Below are positions 34,152-42,624 of a stretch of DNA of 64,000 bases, in pieces; position 1 is the first letter of the stretch; every line of letters starts with the position of its first letter. Made by a program: the position numbers and the translations under genes. The DNA lies in assembly GCF_021026375.1 (NCBI RefSeq), contig NZ_JAJNDB010000001.1:930001-994000 (forward strand), in the 5' to 3' direction. This DNA comes from Actinomycetospora endophytica (GTDB taxonomy: Bacteria > Actinomycetota > Actinomycetes > Mycobacteriales > Pseudonocardiaceae). A model generated the notes under the pieces. The model ran no database searches and was not told the origin of the DNA. It worked only from the letters and a program-made list of their open reading frames with translations.

Positions 34152-35522
34152 TCATCGTGCGAGCAGGACGAACGCGGCGGGCGAGACCGTGACGACGAGC
34201 CCGACCACGATCGCGAGCACCATCGTCTGCAGGTCGTCCGAGCGGCGCATCGCCCGGACCCCGAAGACCAGGCCACCGGTCGCGGCGGCCGCGAGCACGA
34301 GGGCCACCACCGGCAGCGACTGCCACAGGTACGAGAACCCGATCCAGAGCACGGCGCCGAGCAGCGCCCCCACCACGAGCTGGCCCGCGATGACGGCCCA
34401 CTCCTTCGCGGTGGGCCGCTCCGCCGGCTCGTCGTCGTAGTCGTCGTACTCGTCGTCGTAGTCGTCGTCGGCGAGACCCGCCGGTGCCTCGACGCGCCGG
34501 GTCCGCGGGCCCGCGTCGTCCGGGCGGGCGAGCGGGGACGCCGCGGTCGACGGGCCGGTGTCGGTCGGCCGGGGCGAGGCGGTGGTCGGCGTGGCCTGGG
34601 TAGGGGCCGGCGTCACCTGGGTCGGCGACGCGCTCGGTCCGACCTGGGTCGGTGCCGCCGACGGGGTCACCTGCGTCGGCGCGGCCTGCGCCGGCGAGGG
34701 GGTCACCGCCGTGGGGGCCGCCGCGACCGGCGGCGCGGGCGGAAGGGGCTGCGCCGTCGTCGCCTGGGCCTCCGGTGCCGCGGGCGGCGGGCTCACGCCT
34801 GTGGTCGCGGCCGGCGCCCATCCCGCTGCCGGGGGCGGCGGGGCACTGGCCGGCTGCGGACCCGAGCCCGGCGGGGGTCCCGCGGGCCGGGGCACGGCGG
34901 GCGGGGGCGGCGGAGGCGGCGCGCCGTAACCGGTGGGGGCGCCCTGGTAGCCGTACGGCTCGGCGTAGGTGTCGCGGCCGTAGCCGGGCGGGGGGCCGTA
35001 GGGGTCGGCGCCGTACGGGTCCGGCGCGCCGTACCCGCCGGTGGAGGGGCCGCTGCCGTAGGACTGCGATCCGTACGAGCCGTGGGACGGCGGATCGTAG
35101 GACCCGTAGCCGTCCGAGGCGTACCCGTAGCCGTTCGAGCCGTAGCCATCGGGCCCGTACCCGTTCGACCCGTACCCGTTCGAGCCGTACCCGTTCGACC
35201 CGTAGGAGTCGGAGCCGTAGCCGGGCGTGCCGTAGCCGTCCGGGTAGCCGCCGAACGAGCCGCCCCGGTATGACGACGACGTCGACGGCCCGCCGTAGGG
35301 GTCCCCGTACGCGTCCCGACCACGATCGGGACCGGGAGCGCCGTACCGGTCGTCGTAGGCCGGGGGTGGTCCGGGCGCGTAGCCCGCGCCGTAGGGCTCC
35401 GCGGGGGCGGGCTCCGGGGCCGGCTCGGGACGCGACGGCTCGCGCGAGTCACCGCCGTAGGCGGCCAGCAGCTCCGCCACGCTGCGCTGAGTCCCGCGCC
35501 GAGGCGCGCCGTCCGTCGTCAT
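34152..35522 (-). CDS. Membrane protein with long Tyr/Gly/Ser repeat region (Rv0497-like)
   Basis: 456 residues from ATG 35522, overlapping the ppx stop (ATGA). The start RRGTQRSVAELLAAYGG is shared with the mycobacterial Rv0497 type. Residues ~40-200 are Tyr/Gly/Ser/Asp-rich with five to seven YGSNG repeats (15-bp DNA units at about 35131-35210); residues 200-340 are Pro/Ala/Thr-rich with APTQVTP repeats; then an acidic patch (DDDYDDEYDDYDDE) and three membrane helices at the C-terminus. The long cytoplasmic, low-complexity part could phase-separate or bind a partner; no function is known. Confidence 0.82.
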   Translation of the reverse strand: MTTDGAPRRGTQRSVAELLAAYGGDSREPSRPEPAPEPAPAEPYGAGYAPGPPPAYDDRYGAPGPDRGRDAYGDPYGGPSTSSSYRGGSFGGYPDGYGTPGYGSDSYGSNGYGSNGYGSNGYGPDGYGSNGYGYASDGYGSYDPPSHGSYGSQSYGSGPSTGGYGAPDPYGADPYGPPPGYGRDTYAEPYGYQGAPTGYGAPPPPPPPAVPRPAGPPPGSGPQPASAPPPPAAGWAPAATTGVSPPPAAPEAQATTAQPLPPAPPVAAAPTAVTPSPAQAAPTQVTPSAAPTQVGPSASPTQVTPAPTQATPTTASPRPTDTGPSTAASPLARPDDAGPRTRRVEAPAGLADDDYDDEYDDYDDEPAERPTAKEWAVIAGQLVVGALLGAVLWIGFSYLWQSLPVVALVLAAAATGGLVFGVRAMRRSDDLQTMVLAIVVGLVVTVSPAAFVLLAR

Positions 35523-36538
35523 CCGGTCCACCGTGCCGTGGCGGACGCCGGTCGTCCAGTAGCTGTGGGATGGACGGTGGTATACGTCCCGTCAGCGGCG
35601 AACGGACCGCCTTCGAGGGGCACCTGGTCGAGTCGTCCGAGGATGACGCCCTCACGCAGGGCCCACGGGCAGACCTCGACCTCGTCGAGTCCGAGGGCGT
35701 CCATCGCGCCGCGCGCGACGATCGCGCCGGCCACGAGCTGGTGGGCCCGCGAGGCGCTGACGCCCTCCAGTTCGGCCAGGTCGCCCGAGCTCATCCGGCT
35801 GATGAAGGCGACGACCTGCCGCAGCCCGGCGGCCGTCAACCGACGCGGCACCCGCGGGCCGGCGCTGCGCGGGGCGGCCCCGGTCAGCCGGGCCAGCGAC
35901 CGGAACGTCTTCGACGTCACGACGGCGCGGTCCGGGTCCCCGCCGTCGAGGAGCGCGGCCGCGGCGGGGGCGACGGTGTCGTGCACGTACTCGGCGAGCG
36001 CGCGGGTCTCCTTGCGCTCGGGCGGGTCGGCGGCGAACCAGTCGCGGGTCAGGCGCCCGGCCCCGAGAGGGAGGGACAGCGCCACGTCGGGGTGCTCGTC
36101 GCGCCCGACCGCCATCTCCAGGGAGCCGCCGCCGATGTCGAGCGAGAGCAGGCGGCCCGCCGACCACCCGAACCAGCGGCGGACGGCGAGGAAGGTGAGC
36201 GTGGCCTCGTCCGCCCCGGAGAGCACCTGCAGGTCGACGCCGGTCTCGTCCCGGACCCGCGCCAGGACCGCGTCGGAGTTCGTGGCGTCCCGCACCGCGG
36301 AGGTGGCGAAGGCGAGCAGGTCGTCGCATCCGAGGGCACGCGCCTCGCGGCGGGCCTCGGCGACCGCGGAGACGAGAGCGTCCGCGCCCTTGCGGGCGAG
36401 CACGCCGTCGTTCACGTGCTCGGCGAGCCGCAGTGCGGTCTTCGTCGAGGACTGGGGCGTCGGATGTGCACCGCGGTGGGCGTCCACCACGAGCAGGTGC
36501 ACGGTGTTCGACCCCACGTCGAGGACCCCGAGTCTCAT
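35519..36538 (-). CDS. ppx: Ppx/GppA-family exopolyphosphatase
   Basis: 339 residues, the short actinobacterial form. ASKHA-type ATPase fold with LGVLDVGSNTVHLLVVDAH, the catalytic Glu region QVLSGADEATLTFLA, and SLDIGGGSLEMAVG; C-terminal VVAFISRMSSGDLAELEGVS and GAIVARGAMDALGLDEVEV. It hydrolyses polyphosphate and possibly (p)ppGpp. It lies next to regX3-senX3, the phosphate-sensing pair, as in mycobacteria (Rv0496 near Rv0490-0491), which fits a phosphate-storage role. Confidence 0.92.
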   Translation of the reverse strand: MRLGVLDVGSNTVHLLVVDAHRGAHPTPQSSTKTALRLAEHVNDGVLARKGADALVSAVAEARREARALGCDDLLAFATSAVRDATNSDAVLARVRDETGVDLQVLSGADEATLTFLAVRRWFGWSAGRLLSLDIGGGSLEMAVGRDEHPDVALSLPLGAGRLTRDWFAADPPERKETRALAEYVHDTVAPAAAALLDGGDPDRAVVTSKTFRSLARLTGAAPRSAGPRVPRRLTAAGLRQVVAFISRMSSGDLAELEGVSASRAHQLVAGAIVARGAMDALGLDEVEVCPWALREGVILGRLDQVPLEGGPFAADGTYTTVHPTATGRPASATARWTG

Positions 36539-36574
36539 CGCTGAGCAGCCTAGACGGTCTCGATCGTCGCTCGA

Positions 36575-37297
36575 TCAGGCGTCCAGCTTGTAGCCGAGCC
36601 CCCGCACCGTCAGCAGGTGCCGCGGCTGGGAGGGCTCCGGCTCGAGCTTGGCGCGCAGCCGCTTGATGTGGACGTCGAGGGTCTTGGTGTCGCCCACGTA
36701 GTCCGCGCCCCACACCCGGTCGATGAGCTGCGCCCGGGTCAGCACCCGCCCGACGTTGCGCATCAGGTACTCGAGCAGGTCGAACTCCTTGAGCGGCAGC
36801 GCGACCTCGATGGGGTCGACCCCGTTCCCGCCCTCGACGGTCACGACGTGGCGCCCGACGTCCATGCGGACCGGGCCCGCCTCGAGGATCTGCCGGTCGC
36901 CCGTGGGGGTCGCCGCGGGCTCGGCACCCTCGCTCTCCTGCCCGCGCCGCAGCACCGCGCGCACCCGGGCGATCAGCTCGCGGGCCGAGTACGGCTTGGT
37001 GACGTAGTCGTCGGCGCCCAGCTCGAGGCCGACCACCTTGTCGATCTCCGCGTCGCGCGCCGTCACCATGATCACCGGGACGGAGGAGCGCTGACGCAGC
37101 GCCTTGCAGACGTCGGTGCCGCTCATCCCGGGGAGCATCAGGTCGAGCAGGACGATGTCGGCCCCGTGGCGCTCGAAGTCGTCCAGGGCGGCGGCGCCGG
37201 TCACGGCGACGCTGGCCTCGAACCCCTCCTTGCGCAGCAGGTAGGCCAGCGGGTCGGCGAAGGACTCCTCGTCCTCCACGATCAGCACGCGGGTCAT
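36575..37297 (-). CDS. regX3: RegX3-like OmpR-family response regulator
   Basis: 240 residues from ATG 37297 (AGAGG 5 bases upstream; a GTG at 37303 overlaps the kinase stop). Receiver domain with acidic pocket VEDEES, phosphorylated Asp in VLLDLMLPGMSG, Thr in VTARDAE and Lys in VTKPYSARELIARV. C-terminal winged helix: LPLKEFDLLEYLMRNVGRVL, LIDRVWGADYVGDTKTLDVH and IKRLRAKLE. Phosphate-starvation regulator of mycobacteria and relatives; expected to bind direct repeats like those upstream of senX3. Confidence 0.94.
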   Translation of the reverse strand: MTRVLIVEDEESFADPLAYLLRKEGFEASVAVTGAAALDDFERHGADIVLLDLMLPGMSGTDVCKALRQRSSVPVIMVTARDAEIDKVVGLELGADDYVTKPYSARELIARVRAVLRRGQESEGAEPAATPTGDRQILEAGPVRMDVGRHVVTVEGGNGVDPIEVALPLKEFDLLEYLMRNVGRVLTRAQLIDRVWGADYVGDTKTLDVHIKRLRAKLEPEPSQPRHLLTVRGLGYKLDA

Positions 37298-37299
37298 GG

Positions 37300-38748
37300 T
37301 CACCTCTGCTCGTCGGGTCCGACGGTCACGGACGTGGGGGTGCGTGGTGGGGAGGGGGCCGGGGGCTCAGGGGGATCCATGGCCTCGTCGTCATCGACCT
37401 CGTCGTCGGAGGTCTCGTCGGCCCCGGCGACCGGCTGCTCTGCCGGTCGCGCCGCGGGCCGCTCGGTGGGTCGCTCCGCCGGCCGCTCGGTCGATCGCTC
37501 GACCAGGGCGGACCGGGGGCGGTCGGCGGGGCGCCGCGGGTCGTCGAGCGCGCCGTCGACCGGGGTCGGGACGGGCGCGCCCGCCCGCGGCGACCCGCTG
37601 TCGTCGGCGGCCCCGCCCGCGGGCGCGGGCAGGCGCAGCGTGAACGTGGAGCCGACGCCGGGCTCGCTCCAGACCCGCACCTCACCGCCGTGGTTGGCGG
37701 CGACGTGCTTGACGATCGCCAGGCCGAGGCCCGTGCCCCCGGTCGCGCGGGAGCGGGCGGGGTCGACGCGGAAGAAGCGCTCGAACACCCGCTCCTGGTG
37801 GTCCGGCGCGATCCCGATGCCCCGGTCGGTCACCGAGATCTCGACCGAGCCCGCGCCGCCGGTCCCGCGCACCCGGCGGCGGCGCACCGAGACCGACGAC
37901 CCGGTGGGCGAGTAGGCGACGGCGTTCTCCAGCAGGTTCGCCAGCGCGGTGACGAGCAGCGTCGAGCTGCCGGCGACCTCGAGGCCGCTGGGGGCGTCGA
38001 GGGCGAGGTCGGTGCCGGCGGTCTCGGCGGAGACCCGGGCGCGCTCGACGGCCTCGCGGACCACGTCGTCGACGGCGACCGGCTCGAGCTCGGGCAGCGG
38101 GTCCGCGCCCTGCAGCCGGGACAGCTCGATGAGCTCGGTGACGAGCGCCCCCATCCGGCGGGACTCGTGGAGGATCTTCGTCGCGAAGCGGGTGACCTCG
38201 ACGGGGTCGTCGGCGTCGAGCACCGCCTCGGCCAGCACGGCCATCGCGCCGACCGGGGTCTTGAGCTCGTGCCCGACGTTGGCCACGAAGTCCCGCCGGA
38301 CGGCCTCGAGCCGCACCGCCGCCGAGGTGTCGGAGGCCTCGACCACGACGAAGCCGTCGCCGAGCGGGCCCAGTCGCGCGATCACCGACTGCGGTGAGCG
38401 GCGCGAGGACGTGGGCGGGGACAGATCGATCTCGGCGGTGCCGCCGCGCGCCGAGACCGTGGCGGCGGCCTCGGCGACCCGGCCCTCCGGGCGGGCGTCG
38501 ACGACCGCGCCGAGCACCTCGGCGCGGTCGTTCGAGAGCACCACGTCGCCGAACCGGTTGATCACCGCGAGCCCGGTGTGCGAGCGGCGCACGATGCGGG
38601 CGAGCAGTTCGGCCACCGTGGGCCCGGCGGCGACGACGGCGGCCCGCTTGCTCCGCGCCTTCCACTGCACGCCTGCGGCGCCGACGACGACGCCCACGAC
38701 CGCCGCGAGGACGGCGGCCAGGACGGTCACGTACGCCGGGACGGCCAC
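37300..38748 (-). CDS. senX3: SenX3-like sensor histidine kinase
   Basis: 482 residues from GTG 38748. One or two N-terminal membrane helices (VTVLAAVLAAVVGVVVGAAG), a PAS-like region (TGLAVINRFGDVVLSNDRAEVLG), the H-box VRRDFVANVGHELKTPVGAM, N-box ANLLENAVAYSP, and G-boxes DRGIGIAPDHQERVFERFFR and GTGLGLAIVKHVAANHGGEV. The last ~110 residues are an unusual disordered tail with RP-rich repeats (TERPAERPTERPAARPAEQP) and acidic patches. Overlaps the regX3 GTG by 4 bases. Operon senX3-regX3 in the mycobacterial order, next to gpm. Confidence 0.94.
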   Translation of the reverse strand: MAVPAYVTVLAAVLAAVVGVVVGAAGVQWKARSKRAAVVAAGPTVAELLARIVRRSHTGLAVINRFGDVVLSNDRAEVLGAVVDARPEGRVAEAAATVSARGGTAEIDLSPPTSSRRSPQSVIARLGPLGDGFVVVEASDTSAAVRLEAVRRDFVANVGHELKTPVGAMAVLAEAVLDADDPVEVTRFATKILHESRRMGALVTELIELSRLQGADPLPELEPVAVDDVVREAVERARVSAETAGTDLALDAPSGLEVAGSSTLLVTALANLLENAVAYSPTGSSVSVRRRRVRGTGGAGSVEISVTDRGIGIAPDHQERVFERFFRVDPARSRATGGTGLGLAIVKHVAANHGGEVRVWSEPGVGSTFTLRLPAPAGGAADDSGSPRAGAPVPTPVDGALDDPRRPADRPRSALVERSTERPAERPTERPAARPAEQPVAGADETSDDEVDDDEAMDPPEPPAPSPPRTPTSVTVGPDEQR

Positions 38749-38831
38749 GCCGCGATGGTAGGGCCGCCACCGGGATTTCGACCCGCGTCGGACCGCCGTT
38801 GGTGACCCGTCCAACCCTCGGAAGGGTGACT

Positions 38832-38859
38832 GTTGGCGACCCGTTCAGGTGGCGTTCAC
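38832..38859. promoter_or_regulatory. PHO-box-like direct repeats upstream of senX3
   Basis: Three half-sites with exact 11-bp spacing on the plus strand: GTTGGC (38832), GTTCAG (38843) and GTTCAC (38854). Actinobacterial PhoP/RegX3 boxes are 11-bp direct repeats of GTTCACC. They lie 84-112 bases before the senX3 GTG, so autoregulation by RegX3 is likely. Confidence 0.6.
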
Positions 38860-38891
38860 CGCACGGTGACCCCCGACGTCAGCGCCGCTGG

Positions 38892-39647
38892 TCAGCGCCC
38901 CTGGTTGGCGACCGCCGCGATCGCGTCCTTCGCGGCGTCGGGGTCGAGGTAGGTGCCGCCGGGATTCGTCGGCGTGAGGTCGCTGCCGGACTCGACGAGG
39001 TCGTAGCGCAGCGGGATGCCGGTCGGGATGTTCAGCCCGGCGATCGTCTCGTCGTCGACGCCGTCCAGGTGCTTGACCACCGCGCGCAGCGAGTTGCCGT
39101 GGGCGGCGACGAGGACCGTCCGGCCGGCCTTCAGGTCCGGGACGACGGCCTCGGTCCAGTACGGCAGCAGCCGCTCGAGCACGTCGGAGAGGCACTCGGT
39201 GCGGGGCAGGTCCGCGCCGAGGTCGGCGTAGCGCGGGTCGCCGGTCTGGGCGTACTCGTCGTCGGGGTCGATCGGCGGCGGCGGGGTGTCGTAGGAGCGG
39301 CGCCAGACCTGGAACTGCTCCTCGCCGTAGGTAGCAAGAGTCTGCTTCTTGTCCTTGCCCTGGAGCGCCCCGTAGTGCCGCTCGTTGAGCCGCCAGTTGC
39401 GGCGGACCGGGATCCAGTGGCGGTCGCAGACGTCGAGGGCGAGGTTCGCCGTGCTGATGGCGCGCCGCAGCAGCGAGGTGTGCAGGACGTCCGGCAGGAG
39501 CCCGGCGTCGGCGAGGAGCTCGCCGCCCCGGCGTGCCTCCCGCTCGCCGGTGTCGGAGAGGGGCACGTCGACCCACCCGGTGAACAGGTTCTTCTCGTTC
39601 CACTCGCTCTGGCCGTGCCGGAGCAGCACCAACGTGCCAACGGTCAT
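38892..39647 (-). CDS. gpmA: Gpm, 2,3-bisphosphoglycerate-dependent phosphoglycerate mutase
   Basis: 251 residues from ATG 39647. Glycolytic mutase of the histidine phosphatase superfamily: [49 protein letters not shown] with the acid Glu, and [19 protein letters not shown] with the second His. Standard length. In M. tuberculosis gpm1 (Rv0489) likewise precedes senX3. The gap 39648-39820 to the next, divergent gene holds no gene; it has CGGGTATCACCCG-type symmetry near 39753 of unknown meaning. Confidence 0.96.
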   Translation of the reverse strand: MTVGTLVLLRHGQSEWNEKNLFTGWVDVPLSDTGEREARRGGELLADAGLLPDVLHTSLLRRAISTANLALDVCDRHWIPVRRNWRLNERHYGALQGKDKKQTLATYGEEQFQVWRRSYDTPPPPIDPDDEYAQTGDPRYADLGADLPRTECLSDVLERLLPYWTEAVVPDLKAGRTVLVAAHGNSLRAVVKHLDGVDDETIAGLNIPTGIPLRYDLVESGSDLTPTNPGGTYLDPDAAKDAIAAVANQGR

Positions 39648-39820
39648 GCCGCGGCACCCTGCCATCTCGCTCACCGCACCGGGACCCTGACGGGCGATGT
39701 GGGCGCGTGAGATGCGCCGACCCCGGGTAGACGGCCCGCGTCGGGTATCACCCGGATCGAGTAGCGCCGGTCGGCGCGCCACCGGGAGGCTCGTACCCGA
39801 CCCACCACGAGGAGACGACG

Positions 39821-40144
39821 ATGAACGACGACGACATCACCACCTCCGGCTCGACCCCCGGCCACGGGCCCGCCGACGGCGGCGCCTCGGGTGGCGGCGG
39901 CGACGGGGGCGCGGACGGCGGCGCCGACGGCGGGGCGGGCCACGGCCCGGCCGACGGCGGGGCTGCCGGTCACGGGGCCGACGGCGGCGCGGACGGTGGC
40001 GCCGACGGCGGGGCCGACGGGGGCGCGGACCACGGCGCCGGGCACGGGCCGGCCGACGGCGGTGCCCGCGGCGGCGGCGCGGACGGCGGTGCCGATGGCG
40101 GTGCCGATGGTGGCGCCGACGGCGGGGCCGACGGGGGCGCCTGA
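39821..40144 (+). CDS. Gly/Ala/Asp repeat peptide (DGGA repeats)
   Basis: 107 residues with a strong ribosome site (gaggag, 6 bases before ATG). A 14-residue acidic start ([14 protein letters not shown]) is followed by about 90 residues made of ADGG units plus three GHGPADGGA blocks, only Gly, Ala, Asp, His, Pro, Ser and one Arg. It has no signal peptide and no hydrophobic segment. The leader-plus-repeats shape is that of a modified-peptide precursor or a repeat substrate. A hairpin and then a JmjC-type oxygenase gene follow on the same strand. Asp and His, the two reactive side chains, are common targets of JmjC hydroxylases. Similar repeat peptides are often listed as 'BatC-like'; I could not check that. 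Confidence 0.7.
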   Translation: MNDDDITTSGSTPGHGPADGGASGGGGDGGADGGADGGAGHGPADGGAAGHGADGGADGGADGGADGGADHGAGHGPADGGARGGGADGGADGGADGGADGGADGGA

Positions 40145-40190
40145 GCGCCTTCGAGCGGGCCGCCCCACCGAGATCGCCGAGATGACGGGC

Positions 40191-40213
40191 TCCTGGACGC
40201 CTGGCGTCCAGGA
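40191..40213 (+). terminator. 11-bp perfect hairpin between repeat peptide and JmjC gene
   Basis: TCCTGGACGCC (40191-40201), single base T, GGCGTCCAGGA (40203-40213). It sits 47 bases after the repeat-peptide stop and 67 bases before the oxygenase start. As in many peptide operons it may make the first gene more abundant than the second. The surrounding gap 40145-40279 has no other feature. Confidence 0.6.
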
Positions 40214-40279
40214 CCTCGTCGTTCCGGCGATCATGGGCCGAGGCGCCCCACCCTGCCCACGCCGAACCCCTGGACCGCC

Positions 40280-41584
40280 ATGAGCACGACTGACCGCCGG
40301 TACCTCCGCCGCGCCGTGGCGGGGGACCTCGACGCGTTCGCCCACGAGGCCTGGGGCCGCCACGCCGTGCTGTCGCGGCGCGACGACCTCGCCAAGCACC
40401 GCGGCGACGACGAGCCCGGGTTCGACGACCTCTTCTCGCTCGACGCCGTCGACGAGCTGCTGGCCAACCGGGGGCTGCGGACCCCGTTCCTGCGCGTCGC
40501 GAAGCAGGGCACCGTCGTGGGCTCCGGTCAGTTCACCGGGGACGGCGGGGTCGGCGCCGAGGTGGGCGACCAGGTGCGGGACGACCGGGTCGCCGCGCTG
40601 TTCGCCGACGGGCACACCGTCGTGCTGCAGGGCCTGCACCGGACGTGGGCGCCGGTCACCGCGCTCGCCACCGGGCTCAACGCCGACCTGGGCCACCCGG
40701 TGCAGGTGAACGCCTACGTCACGCCGGCCTCGTCGACGGGGTTCTCGGCGCACTACGACGTGCACGACGTCTTCGTCCTGCAGATCGCCGGCACCAAGCG
40801 CTGGCACGTGCACGCCCCGGTCCACCCCGACCCGCTGCGCAGCCAGCCGTGGAACGACCACGGCGGCGCGGTGAGCGGGCGCGCCCGGGAAGAGCCGCTG
40901 CTCGACGAGGTCCTCCACCCCGGCGACGCCCTCTACCTGCCACGCGGCTACCTGCACTCGGCCACCGCGCAGGGCGAGGTGTCCGCACACCTGACCGTCG
41001 GCGTCCACGTCGTCACCCGCCACGCCCTGCTGGAGACCCTGCTCGCGGGCCTGGCCGACGACCCCGAGCTGCGCTCCTCCCTCCCCCTCGGCGTGGACGT
41101 CTCCGACCCCGCGGCGCTCGCCCCGCACCTGGCGGCCGTCGCCCGCCGCGCCGCCGAGCACCTCGCCGACCGGTCGACCGACGACGAGCACGCCAGGGAC
41201 GCCGCGGATCAGCTGCGCGGGCGGGTCTGGTCGGGCAACCGGCCGGAGTCGCTGCGCCCGCTGCGCCAGGCCGCGGCCGTCCACGCGGTCGGCCCCGAGA
41301 CGGTGCTGCGGCTCCGCCACGGTCTGCGCCACCGCGTCCACCCCGACGACGACGGGCGGCTGCGGCTCGAGCTCCCCGACCGGACGCTGGAGCTCCCGGC
41401 CGGGGCCGCGACCCCGCTCGCCGCACTGCTCTCCGGCCGCGAGGTGACGCTCGGCCAGGTCGGGGAGGACGAACCCGGCGACGCGGTCGTCGTCGCCCGG
41501 CGGCTGCTCACCGAGGGTGTACTGGTGACGCCGGAGTCGGTCGGTGGCGCCCCGGACGATCGTGCGGGTACGACGGAGCCGTGA
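40280..41584 (+). CDS. JmjC/cupin-4-type 2-oxoglutarate oxygenase (ROX-like)
   Basis: 434 residues. Double-stranded beta-helix oxygenase with the iron site H158-Y-D160 (TGFSAHYDVHDVFVLQIAG) and H226 in ALYLPRGYLHSATA; TKRWHVH is the 2-oxoglutarate side. The C-terminal ~180 residues (dimerisation plus winged-helix-like) match the bacterial ribosomal oxygenase layout (YcfD/RoxA), which hydroxylate ribosomal protein Arg or His. Here the closest neighbour is a repeat peptide, an alternative substrate. The stop overlaps the GTG of the sucrase/ferredoxin-like gene. No strong ribosome site, so it may be translated at low level. Confidence 0.88.
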   Translation: MSTTDRRYLRRAVAGDLDAFAHEAWGRHAVLSRRDDLAKHRGDDEPGFDDLFSLDAVDELLANRGLRTPFLRVAKQGTVVGSGQFTGDGGVGAEVGDQVRDDRVAALFADGHTVVLQGLHRTWAPVTALATGLNADLGHPVQVNAYVTPASSTGFSAHYDVHDVFVLQIAGTKRWHVHAPVHPDPLRSQPWNDHGGAVSGRAREEPLLDEVLHPGDALYLPRGYLHSATAQGEVSAHLTVGVHVVTRHALLETLLAGLADDPELRSSLPLGVDVSDPAALAPHLAAVARRAAEHLADRSTDDEHARDAADQLRGRVWSGNRPESLRPLRQAAAVHAVGPETVLRLRHGLRHRVHPDDDGRLRLELPDRTLELPAGAATPLAALLSGREVTLGQVGEDEPGDAVVVARRLLTEGVLVTPESVGGAPDDRAGTTEP

Positions 41585-42624
41585 CGGCCGCGGAGACACC
41601 CACACCGGGCCCCCTCGACGGGGCCGCCCCGTTCCGCTGCTCGCAGGCCGCCCGGGACCGTGACGACCCGTTGTTCGCCTCCGCTCCGCCCGCGCGGCGG
41701 TGGCTGCTCGTGGAGCACCCGGGCCCGTGGGGCGCGCAGGCCCTCGGCGGCGCCGGGTTCGCCGAGGACGTCGTCACCGCGATCGACGCCTTCTGCCGAT
41801 CGCACGACGCCCGGTTCCAGCTCATCCGGCGCACGGCCGCCCGCGGCGCCCGCACCGAGGCCGGCGGGCGCTTCGCCGTCGTCGACTCCCGCCCGGGCCA
41901 CGAGTCGGTGCGGTGGGGCCGTGTCGACGCCCCCGAGGCGCTCCCCGGCGCCCTCGCCGATCTCGAGGCCTCCACCGAACCGTCGGACGAACCCGTCTAC
42001 CTGGTGTGCGCGCACGGCCGCCACGACACGTGCTGCGCGGTGCGCGGCCGGCCGGTCGCCGCCGCGCTCGCCGAGGAGTACACCGAGCGGACCTGGGAGA
42101 CCACCCACACCGGCGGCGACCGCTTCGCGCCCAACGTCGTGCTGCTCCCGCACGGTCTGGTCCTCGGACGGGTGCCCGCGACCGACGCCCCGGACGTCGC
42201 GGCGCGCTACGACGCGGGCGAGGTGGACCCGTCGCTACTGCGTGGCCGGGCCGGGATCGCCCCGCCGGTGCAGGGCGCGCAGCACCACGCCCGGCGCGCG
42301 CTCGACGAGCACCGCGTGGACGCGCTGGCCCCGATCGACGCCCGGCAGGACCCGGAGGACCCGGCGACGTGGACGGTGCGCCTCGCGGCACCGGACGGTC
42401 GGGGCGAGATCGTCGTCGTGGTGCGCGAGCGGTGGATCCCGTCGCCGACCCCGCTGACCTGCAGTGCCGGTCGGGCGGCGTCGATGCGGACCTACGACCT
42501 CGTGACGCGCGACGACGACGGGATCGGTCTGGTCACCCCGGACGACGCGGACATCGGCGTCGTGACGGTGACCGGCGACGCGATCGGCACCGTGGCCAAC
42601 GGGGCCGCCTCCACCCGTCCGTAG
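41581..42624 (+). CDS. Sucrase/ferredoxin-like protein (thioredoxin-like [2Fe-2S] type)
   Basis: 347 residues from a GTG overlapping the JmjC stop (GTGA). Family landmarks: FRCSQAARDRDDPLFASAPP, WLLVEHPGPWGAQAL, VYLVCAHGRHDTCCAVRG with clustered cysteines, and THTGGDRFAPNVVLLPHG. The C-terminal part has WIPSPTPLTC. Family proteins likely bind an iron-sulfur cluster and act as electron carriers; coupling to an Fe(II) oxygenase makes an electron or iron-repair role attractive, but this is inference. Its last ~40 residues (acidic, DDDGIGLVTPDDADIGVV) overlap the convergent acyltransferase gene by 133 bases. Confidence 0.85.
   Translation: MTAAETPTPGPLDGAAPFRCSQAARDRDDPLFASAPPARRWLLVEHPGPWGAQALGGAGFAEDVVTAIDAFCRSHDARFQLIRRTAARGARTEAGGRFAVVDSRPGHESVRWGRVDAPEALPGALADLEASTEPSDEPVYLVCAHGRHDTCCAVRGRPVAAALAEEYTERTWETTHTGGDRFAPNVVLLPHGLVLGRVPATDAPDVAARYDAGEVDPSLLRGRAGIAPPVQGAQHHARRALDEHRVDALAPIDARQDPEDPATWTVRLAAPDGRGEIVVVVRERWIPSPTPLTCSAGRAASMRTYDLVTRDDDGIGLVTPDDADIGVVTVTGDAIGTVANGAASTRP

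Noticed and set aside
39920-40140. 12-bp DNA repeats of the DGGA peptide as non-coding satellite
   Set aside because: A strong ribosome site, an open frame with a non-repeat leader and a stop right after the repeats favour a coding gene.
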